NCBI RefSeq assembly: GCF_001544695.2
Contig: NZ_FCOM02000010.1
Coordinates: 124,001 to 188,000, forward strand
DNA: 64,000 nt
From: Caballeronia arvi
GTDB lineage: Bacteria > Pseudomonadota > Gammaproteobacteria > Burkholderiales > Burkholderiaceae
Direction of reading: 5' to 3'
The notes under the pieces are model-generated. The model had not been told where the DNA came from, ran no database searches, and saw only the letters and a program-made list of their open reading frames with translations. Shown here in pieces: positions 18,789 to 28,800 of the stretch. The position numbers and the translations under genes were made by a program. Each line of letters starts with the position of its first letter. Position 1 is the stretch's first letter.

Positions 18789-19010
18789 TCAATGCGACTT
18801 GACGGCGCCGGGCTCAACCGACTTCGCATTTTCGGCGATATCGAGATTCCAGTCGCCTTGTTCGTACCAGTCTTCGCCGAGCAGTTCGGCGGGATGCTGC
18901 GTGCGACTCGAACCGTTGCCGCAGCGCATGGCGTCCGTCGAGCAGTAGTGGTCGCAGCCCCAGCAATTGCGTTCGGGATGCTTCGGGTTCAGCGGAAAAC
19001 GCTTGGACAT
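18789..19010 (-). CDS. DUF3079 protein, Cys-rich small protein
   Basis: A 73-residue protein starting MSKRFPLNPKHPERNCWGCD, with a strong AGGAGG ribosome site before the ATG at 19010. The cluster C-W-G-C-D-H-Y-C followed by a further Cys suggests metal binding (zinc or iron), although that is inference. Proteins of this type are widespread in Burkholderiaceae with no known role. It is the terminal gene of the nar island, about 130 bases after the nitronate monooxygenase-like gene, which hints at a link to nitrate or low-oxygen growth. Confidence 0.8.
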   Translation of the reverse strand: MSKRFPLNPKHPERNCWGCDHYCSTDAMRCGNGSSRTQHPAELLGEDWYEQGDWNLDIAENAKSVEPGAVKSH

Positions 19011-19137
19011 CGTGTGATCCTCCTTCGACTGCGGTGTGCGGGACATCGACATCAAGACTAGAGCGGACGCCCGCTCGCGCCAATAGGAACCCGACTATCG
19101 GACGACGCTCCCCGCGAAGCAGGCTGTTTCGGTTTCT

Positions 19138-20340
19138 TCAACAACCCGACGGCACGGCTTTCGTCGCGCCCGTCAACAGCAACTCGATCAGATCGCGCAC
19201 GCTGCGGATCGCCGCGCCGAACGGCAGCTTCTCGCGCCCGCGGAAAAACAGACCGTTGCCGACATCGCCGCGCAAAGCCGCGGCCAGCCGCGTGTCGATG
19301 CAGAAGTGTCCGAATTTCTCGATGCCATCGCGCAAGCCGCACGCGCTCAGGCATTCGAGCGCCGACGGACACGTCTGCTTGCGCGCGCCGATCTTCGTGC
19401 GAATGCGGTCTTCGTTGCGCAGATAGCGCATGAGCCACGGCGTCTTGACAGCGCGCGCGGGCAGGCCCGTCACGCTGATGAATTCGACGATGTCGTCCGG
19501 CGTCGCCTCCACGAGCACGCGCTTGAACTCCGGATGCGCGTCGCCCTCTTCGGTGACGGCGAATGGCGTTCCGATTTGCACGCCATTCGCGCCTGCCGCG
19601 AGCCATGTGCGCACCGCTTCATGGCTGTTGATGCCGCCCGCGACGATCACCGGCACATCCGAGCGCTTCAGTCCCAGCGATGCAAACGACGCGTCGAGCT
19701 CCGTCAGCACGCGCTCGAAGCCGAAGCGCTCGTTGTGCATGTCGGCGACGTCGTTGACGCCGAGATGGCCGCCCGCATGCGCCGGATGCTCGATCACGAT
19801 GGCGTCGGGCAAGCGGCCCTTCTTCATCCATTTCTTCAGCACGAGCGTGACGCCGCGGCTGTCGGAGAGAATGGGAATCAGCGCGATATCGTGACCTTGT
19901 GTGAGGTCGGGCAAGTCGAGCGGCAAGCCCGCGCCCATCACGATGGCATCGGCGCCTTCTTCGCACGCGACGCGCACGTAATCCGCATGCGCGCTCACCG
20001 CCTTCATCACGTTGACGGCGATCATGCCGCGCCCTTCCGACAACGTGCGCGCGGCCGCGATTTCACGTGCGAGCGCGATCAGGTTGGCGCGTTCGAGTGT
20101 CGGGCGCGTGTGGTCTTCGCGGCACATCGCCAGCAGATCGTCGTGATGATGACGCAAGTCGATGCTCGCAATGGTGCCGACCGCGCCTTCGCGCGCCACG
20201 CTGCCCGCAAGCCGATGCGCCGAAATGCCGACGCCCATGCCGCCCTGCACGATCGGCAACAGACTGCGCCCGCGAATCGTGAGCGGCGCGAAGGGATGAT
20301 CGTGAGGGTTCATGTGCGATTCGGTTTGATGTGAATTCAT
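19138..20340 (-). CDS. Nitronate monooxygenase-like FMN protein with Cys-rich C-terminal segment
   Basis: A 400-residue TIM-barrel flavoprotein of the nitronate monooxygenase/2-nitropropane dioxygenase family. The N-terminal PIVQGGMGVGIS (29-40), the HPAHAGGHLG region (about 185-194) and the phosphate-binding GGINSHEA...GANGVQIGTPF (235-260) are FMN-site motifs. A C-terminal extension carries C324, C330, C334 and C347 (CPSALECLSAC...HFC), unlike simple nitronate monooxygenases, and might bind an iron-sulfur cluster. The start may be 20340 or 20313; neither has a clear ribosome site. It follows narL by 59 bases, so it is probably co-transcribed with the nar regulators. A nitroalkane-detoxifying role during nitrate respiration is a guess. 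Confidence 0.82.
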   Translation of the reverse strand: MNSHQTESHMNPHDHPFAPLTIRGRSLLPIVQGGMGVGISAHRLAGSVAREGAVGTIASIDLRHHHDDLLAMCREDHTRPTLERANLIALAREIAAARTLSEGRGMIAVNVMKAVSAHADYVRVACEEGADAIVMGAGLPLDLPDLTQGHDIALIPILSDSRGVTLVLKKWMKKGRLPDAIVIEHPAHAGGHLGVNDVADMHNERFGFERVLTELDASFASLGLKRSDVPVIVAGGINSHEAVRTWLAAGANGVQIGTPFAVTEEGDAHPEFKRVLVEATPDDIVEFISVTGLPARAVKTPWLMRYLRNEDRIRTKIGARKQTCPSALECLSACGLRDGIEKFGHFCIDTRLAAALRGDVGNGLFFRGREKLPFGAAIRSVRDLIELLLTGATKAVPSGC

Positions 20341-20399
20341 GGTGGACTGCTTGATGTGATGTGCGCTTCGGTGCTCGATCGTGCTTGAGGCGGGGGCGC

Positions 20400-21068
20400 T
20401 TACGCGGCTTCCGTCGCCTTTGCCGTGTCGTGACCGACCGCATAAATCGCGACCTGCACACGGCTCGTGAGATTGAGCTTGCGCAGGATGTTGCGCACGT
20501 GGATCTTTACCGTGCTCTCCGCGAGCGTCAGGGAACGTGCGATTTCCTTGTTGCTCGAACCGTGCGCCAGTTCGCGCATGATGTCGCGCTCGCGCGTCGT
20601 GAGTGGATCGGCCGCGGCGGCCGGAGCCGGCACCGACACGGGCTTCGGTGCACGCAAGCTCGTGACGAGCTTCGCGGTCATGTCGTCGGCGATGACCGGA
20701 TGGCCCGCCGCCGCCTTGCGAATGGCGCTCGCGAGCGTGTCCGCTTCGATGCTCTTCAGCAGATAGCCGCATGCGCCTTCGCGCAGGGCGAAAGTCAGTT
20801 CATCGAGATCCTCGGAGACGGTCAGCATGACCACCGCCGTCTGCGGCACGTCCTGCACGAGCAGCTTCAAGGTCTCGATTCCGGAGAGCCCCGGCATGTT
20901 GAGATCCAGCAGGATGACGTCCGGGCGAAATTGCTTCGCGCGCTTGAGGCCTTCGAGGCCATCGGCGGCTTCGCCGACGACTTCGAAATCGGGCTGCCGT
21001 TGCAAAAGCGCATGCACGCCGGAGCGAAACAGCGCGTGATCGTCGATCAGCAGAATACGAATGGTCAT
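20400..21068 (-). CDS. narL: Nitrate/nitrite response regulator NarL
   Basis: A 222-residue response regulator: receiver domain with phospho-acceptor D55 (LLDLNMPG), conserved T83 region (MLTVSE) and K105 (YLLKS), then a LuxR/NarL-type helix-turn-helix (LTTRERDIMRELAHGSSNKEIA, about residues 150-215). ATG at 21068 is chosen because MTIRILLIDDH is the natural N-terminus. It lies 40 bases after narX and forms the two-component pair controlling nar and probably nap. Its downstream location behind narI, on the same strand, means the regulator may be transcribed from the nar promoter. Confidence 0.93.
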   Translation of the reverse strand: MTIRILLIDDHALFRSGVHALLQRQPDFEVVGEAADGLEGLKRAKQFRPDVILLDLNMPGLSGIETLKLLVQDVPQTAVVMLTVSEDLDELTFALREGACGYLLKSIEADTLASAIRKAAAGHPVIADDMTAKLVTSLRAPKPVSVPAPAAAADPLTTRERDIMRELAHGSSNKEIARSLTLAESTVKIHVRNILRKLNLTSRVQVAIYAVGHDTAKATEAA

Positions 21069-21108
21069 GACACAACTCGAAGCAGCGTGAAACGCGCGCC
21101 GCCCATGT

Positions 21109-22947
21109 TCAGGCAGCCTGACGCGCCAAGGCCGGCAAGACGAGTTCGACACGCGCGCCGCCTCCGGGTGCTCCGGTCAGCAAAAGCGTGGCGCCCAGAC
21201 GTTGCGCGCGCTCTCGCATGATGTGAAAGCCTACGTGCGTCTCGCCAAGGACGGCCATCTCGTCTGGATCGTAGCCCTGACCATCGTCCTCGACAAGGAG
21301 GCTGAAGTCACGACCATTGACGATCGTCACGTAAACGCGCTGCGCTTCGGCGTGCTTCCGAATATTCGAGAGCGCTTCCTGCAGTATGAAAAGCACCTGC
21401 AATTGCTGATCCGGCGGCAATGGCAGGCCGCCTTCGTCGCGATAATCGAGTCGGGGCGCGATGCCCGTCTGAACAGTAAAGCGTTCGATGGATTCGTCTA
21501 CCGCGCGCCTGAGTTCACCGCTGCCGAGCTTCGTGCGGAAATTCATGAGCAGCTCACGCACGTCGTCGTAGCTCTCGGCGACGCCGCCCGCCAGCAAGGG
21601 CACGATCTCGCGAACCTCGTCCATGCGGTGCTCGCGCGTGGCGGCATCGAGCAGATGCACCTGCATTTTCAGAAAGTTCAGACTCTGCGCGATGCTGTCA
21701 TGCAAGCCTTGCGCAACGAGATTGCGCTCCTCCGAGACGGCGAGTTGCCGCGCCAGTGCTGCGAGCCGCCTGCTTTTGAGCGCCGTGCCGAAATGCCCGC
21801 CGAGCGTTTCCAACAACTGCGCCTCCGACGCGGGAATGGTGTGCTCCCCCTCGAAGTGCAGCGAGAACGCGCCCAGCTTCTCCCCTTGCGACACGATATC
21901 GAACGCCGCCACGCTCGTCAGGCCCACGCGCTGACACGGGCGCTCGTCGCATACGCAGCCATCGGCGGCGAAGCAGCGCTCATCCTGAAGCAGCGCGGCA
22001 GGCAATCCTTCCGATCCGATGAGACGCACCTGGCCGTCTTCGGTGATGAGACGAACCGCCGCACCGTCCGCGTCGAACTGACGCGTGAGGCGCGCGAGAA
22101 AGCCTCGGCACAGCGCATCGCCGTCATTCGGCTGATTGAGGAAGGCGGCCATTTCATAAAGCGCCGTGAGCTCGCGATTTTGCGCGGCAAGCTCGGCCGT
22201 TTTCGCCTCGACGCAGCCTTCGAGATGGTTGTACAGCGTCTGAAGCTCGGCGGCCATCCGGTTGAAGCCCGCGGTCAGATGGCCGAATTCGTCGAGCGTT
22301 TCGACCTGCAAACGCGTGTCGAACTGACGCCGCCGGATACGCTTGAGGCCTTCCTGCAAGCGCCGCACCGGCACGACAATCCACAGGAAAAGCAGATACA
22401 CGATCGCCAGCGTGCCGATGCACGCCATTGCGCCAAGCGCCATCTGCGACGTGCGCAGCCAGGCGGTCTTGCGCGCGTTGTCCTTTTCGATCTGTACGAC
22501 CAACTCGTCCGCGCCCGCGACGAACGCTGGCAACGCGCGCAAATAGCGCGATACCGCGTCCGGATCGCCGGTTTGCGCATCCGGTTCGAGCCGCGCATGC
22601 CACGCATCGGCGACGCTGTCGAACTGGCTGCGCACGTCGGCGTCGTCGGGAAGAAAGAGCGGGCGCGCGGCATCGCCCCGGCGCAAGCGGTCGATTGTCG
22701 CATTCATCTGCCCGATGTGCGATTGCAGCGCCGATGCCGGCATGTCCTGCCGCTCGATCAGCGCGAGCGCAACCGTGTTGGCGCGCATGCGCAGGCTGCC
22801 CGCGTCGTTGATGGCCGCGCCCGCGCCCTGCAGTTGCCACGACAGCCAGAGTGTCCCGCCGACCATCGCGAGAACGAGAACCAGTGACACGATCGACAGC
22901 GTGACGATGCGTGTGGTCAGACGTTCGCGATACGACGGCAAGGACAT
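21109..22947 (-). CDS. narX: Nitrate/nitrite sensor histidine kinase NarX
   Basis: A 612-residue sensor. TM1 is about residues 14-36 and TM2 about 168-191, enclosing the periplasmic nitrate domain with the P-box-like INDAGSLRMRANTVALA (46-62). A HAMP linker (about 191-245) and GAF-like central region follow; the latter holds the NarX cysteine cluster C325, C331, C333 and C338. The HisKA_3 phospho-acceptor is H416 in QGLHDSIAQSLNF, and the ATPase has QEALSNIRKHA and DDGQGYDP. It lies 15 bases after narI and is paired with narL. Confidence 0.94.
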   Translation of the reverse strand: MSLPSYRERLTTRIVTLSIVSLVLVLAMVGGTLWLSWQLQGAGAAINDAGSLRMRANTVALALIERQDMPASALQSHIGQMNATIDRLRRGDAARPLFLPDDADVRSQFDSVADAWHARLEPDAQTGDPDAVSRYLRALPAFVAGADELVVQIEKDNARKTAWLRTSQMALGAMACIGTLAIVYLLFLWIVVPVRRLQEGLKRIRRRQFDTRLQVETLDEFGHLTAGFNRMAAELQTLYNHLEGCVEAKTAELAAQNRELTALYEMAAFLNQPNDGDALCRGFLARLTRQFDADGAAVRLITEDGQVRLIGSEGLPAALLQDERCFAADGCVCDERPCQRVGLTSVAAFDIVSQGEKLGAFSLHFEGEHTIPASEAQLLETLGGHFGTALKSRRLAALARQLAVSEERNLVAQGLHDSIAQSLNFLKMQVHLLDAATREHRMDEVREIVPLLAGGVAESYDDVRELLMNFRTKLGSGELRRAVDESIERFTVQTGIAPRLDYRDEGGLPLPPDQQLQVLFILQEALSNIRKHAEAQRVYVTIVNGRDFSLLVEDDGQGYDPDEMAVLGETHVGFHIMRERAQRLGATLLLTGAPGGGARVELVLPALARQAA

Positions 22948-22962
22948 GTTCGGTGAACGGAA

Positions 22963-23646
22963 TCAGCGGCTGCGGACCAGCTGCCACGCCCGCGTGAGAT
23001 AGCCGAGCGAAGCGAAACCGCTCCAGACATGCACGAGCCGCGTGAACGGGAAGATCACGAAGAGACTCATGCCCATGAACAAATGTACACGGAAGAGCAG
23101 CGGCGCGGCTGCGACATAACTGGCCGCATCGGCGCGGAACGTGACGATATGTTGCGCCCAGGTCATGAGGTTCACCATCATCGAACCATCCATATGACCG
23201 GCCGATACGCCGATCGTCGACAAGCCGAGCAGCAGCGTGACCAGGATCCACAGCAGCAGCACGCGGTCGCCGATTTTTGTCACGGCGGAAAGCCGCGCGC
23301 TCGTCAGGCGACGATGCAGCAGGATCAGAAGGCCCACGAGACACATCGTGCACATTACGCCGCCCGCAATCATCGCCGCCGCCTGCTTCACGCCGTGATC
23401 GATGCCGAGCGCGTCCCACACGGCGACCGGCGTCAGCAAGCCGACGAGATGCCCGAAGAACAGCCCGAGAATCCCGATGTGGAACAGGATGTTGCCGAGC
23501 CTGAGATTACCGCGGTCGACGAGCTGCGTGCTGTCCGCTTTCCATGTGTACTGCTCGCGCTCGAAGCGCACGAGGCTGCCGAACAGGAAGATGCTGGCGG
23601 CGATGTACGGATAGATACCGAACACGAAAGAGTTGAACATGTTCAT
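22963..23646 (-). CDS. narI: Respiratory nitrate reductase gamma subunit (cytochrome b) NarI
   Basis: A 227-residue membrane subunit with five helices that binds two b haems, oxidises quinol and passes electrons to NarH. It begins MNMFNSFVFGIYPYIAASIF; the haem-ligand histidines are in NILFHIGILGLFFGHL and FRVHLFMGM...RLVHVWSG. It overlaps narJ by four bases. Length and topology are standard. Confidence 0.95.
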   Translation of the reverse strand: MNMFNSFVFGIYPYIAASIFLFGSLVRFEREQYTWKADSTQLVDRGNLRLGNILFHIGILGLFFGHLVGLLTPVAVWDALGIDHGVKQAAAMIAGGVMCTMCLVGLLILLHRRLTSARLSAVTKIGDRVLLLWILVTLLLGLSTIGVSAGHMDGSMMVNLMTWAQHIVTFRADAASYVAAAPLLFRVHLFMGMSLFVIFPFTRLVHVWSGFASLGYLTRAWQLVRSR

Positions 23647-24317
23647 CGTGCGTCCTTTGCGATGGCTGCACCCGCGCCGCCCGATGCGCCGCGCGGATGA
23701 AAGCGAATGGTCTGCGTGTCCTGCCGCATGTGCGGCGCGAGCAACGGCTCGACGCCGTCCGGCCCCGGTCCGAAGGTTTCGAGCATCTCGTCCATGTCCC
23801 TCACGGGCGGCTGCGCGAGCGGGCGCGGCTCGACGGTGGCGAGCTCCCGCAAGACCGCGAAGACGGCAGCATACGGGCTTTCATCGCGCGCGAGACGTTC
23901 GCCGATCGCGTCGAGCACATGAATGGCGTCGTCGAGCAAGGCCTGCGCACGGTCACGATCGATCGCGCCGAGCACTTCGAGAAAAAGCGGCACGTAGTCG
24001 GGCAGCTCGTTCGACTGGATATCGAACCCGAGACCGCGATATTCGTCGAGCAGATCGACCATCGCCTGACCACGATCGCGGCTTTCGCCGTGAACGTGCT
24101 CGAAAAGATGCAGCGAATGCGACGGATTGCGGTCGAACGTCGACACGTACGTCAACTGAGATTCGATCAGCGGACGCTTCAGCGACGCGACGAGCGGCGC
24201 GAGACGCTGCTCTGCCTGCGGCCAGTCATGCAGCGCGGTTTCGATCTCCGGCAGCGCGTCCAGCAGCGCAGGCTCGGGATAATCGAGCAGCGCGGAAAGA
24301 ATGGGATAAAGCGACAT
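23643..24317 (-). CDS. narJ: Nitrate reductase assembly chaperone NarJ
   Basis: A 224-residue cytoplasmic chaperone required for molybdenum cofactor insertion into NarG. The start MSLYPILSALLDYPEP is preceded by GAGGAA at good spacing, so ATG at 24317 is preferred to an upstream TTG. The conserved STFDRNPSHSLHLFEHVHGE core (cited as its centre, SLHLFEHVHGESRDRG) is diagnostic. It follows narH by 14 bases and overlaps narI by four. Confidence 0.94.
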   Translation of the reverse strand: MSLYPILSALLDYPEPALLDALPEIETALHDWPQAEQRLAPLVASLKRPLIESQLTYVSTFDRNPSHSLHLFEHVHGESRDRGQAMVDLLDEYRGLGFDIQSNELPDYVPLFLEVLGAIDRDRAQALLDDAIHVLDAIGERLARDESPYAAVFAVLRELATVEPRPLAQPPVRDMDEMLETFGPGPDGVEPLLAPHMRQDTQTIRFHPRGASGGAGAAIAKDAR

Positions 24318-24331
24318 CGTTCGTTCCTCGA

Positions 24332-25885
24332 TCAACTTTCCGACAACGCGTTCTTGCGCGACTTCGGCAACGCCGCGTAGCTCACCTCACCGTGCGTCCT
24401 CGAACCGAAAAGCGATCCGTCCGACGCGCCAGGCGAGCCGCAATTACCGAACGAGAAGCCGCAACTGCCCTTCTCGTCGAAACTGTCCTGCGCCATTTCC
24501 TTGTGCGACGACGGCACGACGAAGCGGTCTTCGTAGTTGGCGATCGCCATCAGTTGATACATTTCTTCCACTTGCGTCGCCGTGAGACCGACGTCATTCA
24601 GCACGGCGTCATCGTTCACGCCATTCACGTTCTGCGCGCGCTTGTAGGCACGCATTGCGAGCATGCGATCGAGTGCGGAGACGATCGGCGCTTCGTCGCC
24701 CGCCGTCAGCAGATTGGCGAGATAGCGCATGGGAATGCGCAGGCTCTTCACATCCGGGATCACGCCGTTCATGCCCATATGCCCCGCGTCAGCCGCGGAC
24801 TGGATCGGCGAGAGCGGCGGCACGTACCAGACCATCGGCAACGTGCGGTACTCGGGATGCAGCGGAAACGCGACCTTCCACTCGCACGCCATGCGATAGA
24901 CAGGCGAGCGCTTAGCCGCATCGAGCCAGCTCTGGGCGATGCCCTGACGCAGCGCTTCGGCCTGAACCTGCGGATCGTGCGGATCTAGGAAGAGATCGAG
25001 TTGCGACTGATACAGGTCCGTGGTCTTCTCGACCGACGCTGCTTCGGCAATGCGATCAGCGTCGTACAGCATCACGCCGAGATAGCGGATGCGGCCTACG
25101 CATGTTTCCGAGCACACGGTCGGCTCACCCGCTTCGATGCGCGGATAACAGAACACGCACTTCTCGGCCTTGCCGGACTTCCAGTTGAAGTACATCTTCT
25201 TGTACGGGCAACCGGACACGCACATGCGCCAGCCGCGGCACTTGTCCTGATCGACGAGCACGATGCCGTCATCTTCTCGCTTGTACACCGAACCCGACGG
25301 GCACGACGCCACGCACGCCGGATTCAGGCAGTGCTCGCACAAGCGCGGCAGATACATCATGAAGGTGTTCTCGAAGGTCGAGTACATCTCCTTCTGCACG
25401 TTTTCGAAGAGCGCGTCGCGGCTGCGCGATTCGAACTCGCCGCCGAGGTCGTCTTCCCAGTTCGGCCCCCAATGGATCTTGTCCATCTTCTTGCCGGTGA
25501 TCGCGGACACGGGGCGTGCGGTGGGCGGCGTTTCGGAAAGCGGTGCGTTCTGCAGGCGCGCGTAGTCGTAGGTGAACGGCTCGTAATAGTCATCGATGGC
25601 TGGCAGATTCGGGTTCGCGAACAGGTTCGCGAGCACCTTCAGCTTCGGACCCTGACGCGGCTCGATGCGGCCATCATTCTTGCGGACCCATCCGCCGTTC
25701 CACTTCTCCTGGTTCTCCCACTGCTTCGGATAGCCGATGCCCGGCTTCGTCTCGACGTTGTTGAACCACGCGTACTCGACGCCATCGCGCGACGTCCACA
25801 CGTTCTTGCAGGTCACCGAGCAGGTGTGGCAGCCGATGCACTTGTCCAGATTCAGGACCATCGCCACCTGGGCGCGGATCTTCAT
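24332..25885 (-). CDS. narH: Respiratory nitrate reductase beta subunit NarH
   Basis: A 517-residue cytoplasmic iron-sulfur subunit carrying electrons from NarI to NarG. Cysteine groups CIGCHTCSVTC near residue 16, CEHCLNPACVASC, CRGWRMCVSGC (the Trp in place of Cys marks the [3Fe-4S] site), and CVFC...CSETC provide three [4Fe-4S] and one [3Fe-4S] centres. It overlaps narG by four bases. Complete and normal in length. Confidence 0.97.
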   Translation of the reverse strand: MKIRAQVAMVLNLDKCIGCHTCSVTCKNVWTSRDGVEYAWFNNVETKPGIGYPKQWENQEKWNGGWVRKNDGRIEPRQGPKLKVLANLFANPNLPAIDDYYEPFTYDYARLQNAPLSETPPTARPVSAITGKKMDKIHWGPNWEDDLGGEFESRSRDALFENVQKEMYSTFENTFMMYLPRLCEHCLNPACVASCPSGSVYKREDDGIVLVDQDKCRGWRMCVSGCPYKKMYFNWKSGKAEKCVFCYPRIEAGEPTVCSETCVGRIRYLGVMLYDADRIAEAASVEKTTDLYQSQLDLFLDPHDPQVQAEALRQGIAQSWLDAAKRSPVYRMACEWKVAFPLHPEYRTLPMVWYVPPLSPIQSAADAGHMGMNGVIPDVKSLRIPMRYLANLLTAGDEAPIVSALDRMLAMRAYKRAQNVNGVNDDAVLNDVGLTATQVEEMYQLMAIANYEDRFVVPSSHKEMAQDSFDEKGSCGFSFGNCGSPGASDGSLFGSRTHGEVSYAALPKSRKNALSES

Positions 25886-28800
25886 GATGCTGCTCCTTCC
25901 TTGAGCGGGCCTTCGAGCCAGTCCACTTTCTTCATCTTGCGCACGATGACGTATTCATCGCGATTGCTGCCCACGGTGCCGTAGTAGTTGAAGCCGTAGG
26001 CCTGTTGCGCGTAGCCGCCGATCATGTGCGTGGGTTTGAGCACCGTGCGCGTGACCGAGTTATGGATACCGCCGCGCATGCCGCTCGTCTCCGCGCCCGG
26101 CACGTTGATGATCTTTTCCTGCGCGTGATACATGAGACACATGCCGCGCGGCACGCGCTGACTCACGACGACGCGCGCGGTCAGCGTGCCGTTGACATTG
26201 AACACCTCGACCCAGTCGTTGTCCCTGAGGCCGGCCTCCTTCGCTTCCGCTTCCGAGACCCACACGTGCGGGCCGCCGCGTGACAGCGTGAGCATGCGCA
26301 GGTTGTCGGTGTACGTGGAATGGATGCCCCACTTCTGGTGCGGCGTGATCCAGTTCAACACCAGCTCGTGCTCGCCGTTGGGCTTCGCGCCGAGCATCGG
26401 CGAGACGGTCTTCGTATCTATCGCGGGTTTGTAGACGCACGATCCCTCGCCGAAGTCCAGCATCCAGCGATGATCCTGATAGAACTGCTGCCGCCCGGTG
26501 AGCGTGCGCCAGGGAATCAGTTCGTGGACGTTCGTGTAGCCCGCGTTGTAGCTGACTTCTTCCGATTCGAGCCCTGACCACGTGGGCGCGGAAATGATCT
26601 TGCGCGGCTGCGCCTGCACGTCGCGGAAGCGGATCTTGTCGTGCTCGCGGCCCAGCGCGAGATGCGAGTGATCGCGCCCGGTGATCTTCGACAGCGCTTC
26701 CCAGGCCTTTACAGCGACATGGCCGTTCGTCTCGGGCGCGAAGGTCAGGATCATCTCGGCGGCGTCGATTGCGGTATCGAGACGCGGTCGGCCGTTGCTC
26801 TCGCCGGACAGCGACGCGAGTTCGTCCACTTCATGCGCCGTATTCCAGTTGATGCCCTTGCCGCCATTGCCCAGCTTCGCGAGCAACGGACCGACCGACG
26901 TGAACTTGTCGTAGATCGCGTTGTAATCGCGCTCGACGAGCGTCATCGACGGTGCGGTCTTGCTGGGAATCAGGTCGCATTCGCCATGACGCCAGTCCTT
27001 CGGCTCGAATGCCTGACCGAGTTCGCCCGGCGTGTCGTGCATGAGCGGCGTGCAGACGAGATCCGTGCGCGTGCCCAGATGCTTCCCGCCGATCTCCGCG
27101 AATTTCTTCGCGATCGCCTTGTAGATTTCCCAGTCGCTCTTGCTCTCCCACAACGGCTGCACCGCTTCCGACAACGGATGGATGAACGGATGCATGTCCG
27201 ACGTGTTGAGGTCGTTCTTCTCGTAGAACGTCGCGCTCGGCAGCACGATGTCGCCATAGAGGCACGTCGTGCTCATGCGGAAATCGAGCACGGTCAACAA
27301 ATCGAGCTTGCCTTCAGCGGCACCGCGCACGTTGACTTCGCCGGGTTTGATCGCGTCTGCTTCGTCGCCGAACAGCGCGTTCTGCGTGCCGAGCAGATAC
27401 TTCAGGAAGTATTCGTGCCCCTTGCCGGAGCTGCCAAGAATATTCGAGCGCCACACGAACATGTTGCGCGGGAAGTTCGCGGGATCGTCCGGGTCGTCGC
27501 ACGCGAAGTTCAGCGCGCCCGACTTCAGTTGTTCGACCGTGTATTCAATCGGATCGCGGCCCGCGCGTTTCGCGGCATCGACGACATCGAGCGGATTCGC
27601 ACCGAGTTGCGGCGCCGACGGCAGCCAGCCCATGCGCTCGGACTTCGCATTCATGTCGAGCATCGAGAGATTCTCGTAGCGCGACTTGTCTGCGGTGGGT
27701 CCGAGAATTTCGTCGAGGGCGACCTTCTCGTGACGCCACTGGCTCGTGTGGTTATAGAAGAACGACGTGCCGTTCATCTGACGCGGCGGGCGCGACCAGT
27801 CCAGCGCGAACGCGAGCGGCGCCCAGCCGAACTGCGGACGCAGCTTTTCCTGGCCGACATAATGCGCCCAGCCGCCGCCGCTCTTGCCGATACATCCGCA
27901 CATCATCAACAGATTGATGATGCCGCGATAGATCATGTCGTTGTGGTACCAGTGATTCAACGCCGCGCCGACGATCACCATGCTCTTGCCTTGCGTGCGG
28001 TCCGCGTTGTCGGCGAACTCGCGCGCCACCTGGATGACGAGATGGCGCGGCACCGTGGTGTGCTTCTCTTGCCACGCCGGCGTGTAGGGCACGTCGTCAT
28101 CGTAGGACGATGCGACGTTCGGTCCGCCGAGACCCTGATCGACGCCGTAGTTCGCCATCTGCAAGTCGAAGACGGTGGCGACGCGCGCGCTTGTGCCATC
28201 CGCGAGCGTGATGCGTTTGACGGGCACGCGGCGCGCGAGCAGCGCGTCGTGCTCCGCGCCGAAGTACGGGAAGCTCACTTCCGCCACTTCGTCGTGTGCG
28301 CCGATCTGCGACAGACGCGGATCGATATCGCGACCCGAGCCGCCGTCCTTCTGTTCGAGATTCCAGCGGCCGACCTTTGCGCCGTCGTCATGATTCGCTT
28401 CGCCCCAGCGGAAGCCGATCGTGCCGTTCGGCGCGACGATCTTGCCGCTCGTCTCGTCGATGACGAGCGTCTTCCATTGCGGATTGTTCGCTTCGTCGAG
28501 ATCGTTCTGCAATTGCGATGCGCGCAGGAAATGATCGGGCACGAGCGTGCCGTCGCCATTCGGGTTCTCGCGCAACACGACGAGCATCGGCATGTCGGTA
28601 TAGCGCTTCACGTAATCGCGGAAGTATGCGGATTGGCCGCCTGCGTGGAACTCCTTCAGCACGACATGACCCATCGCCATGGCGAGCGCGGCGTCAGTGC
28701 CCTGCTTCGGCGCGAGCCAGATGTCGCCGAACTTCACCATCTCGCCGTAATCGGACGAGACCGCGACCGTCTTCGTGCCCTTGTAGCGCACTTCCGTGTA

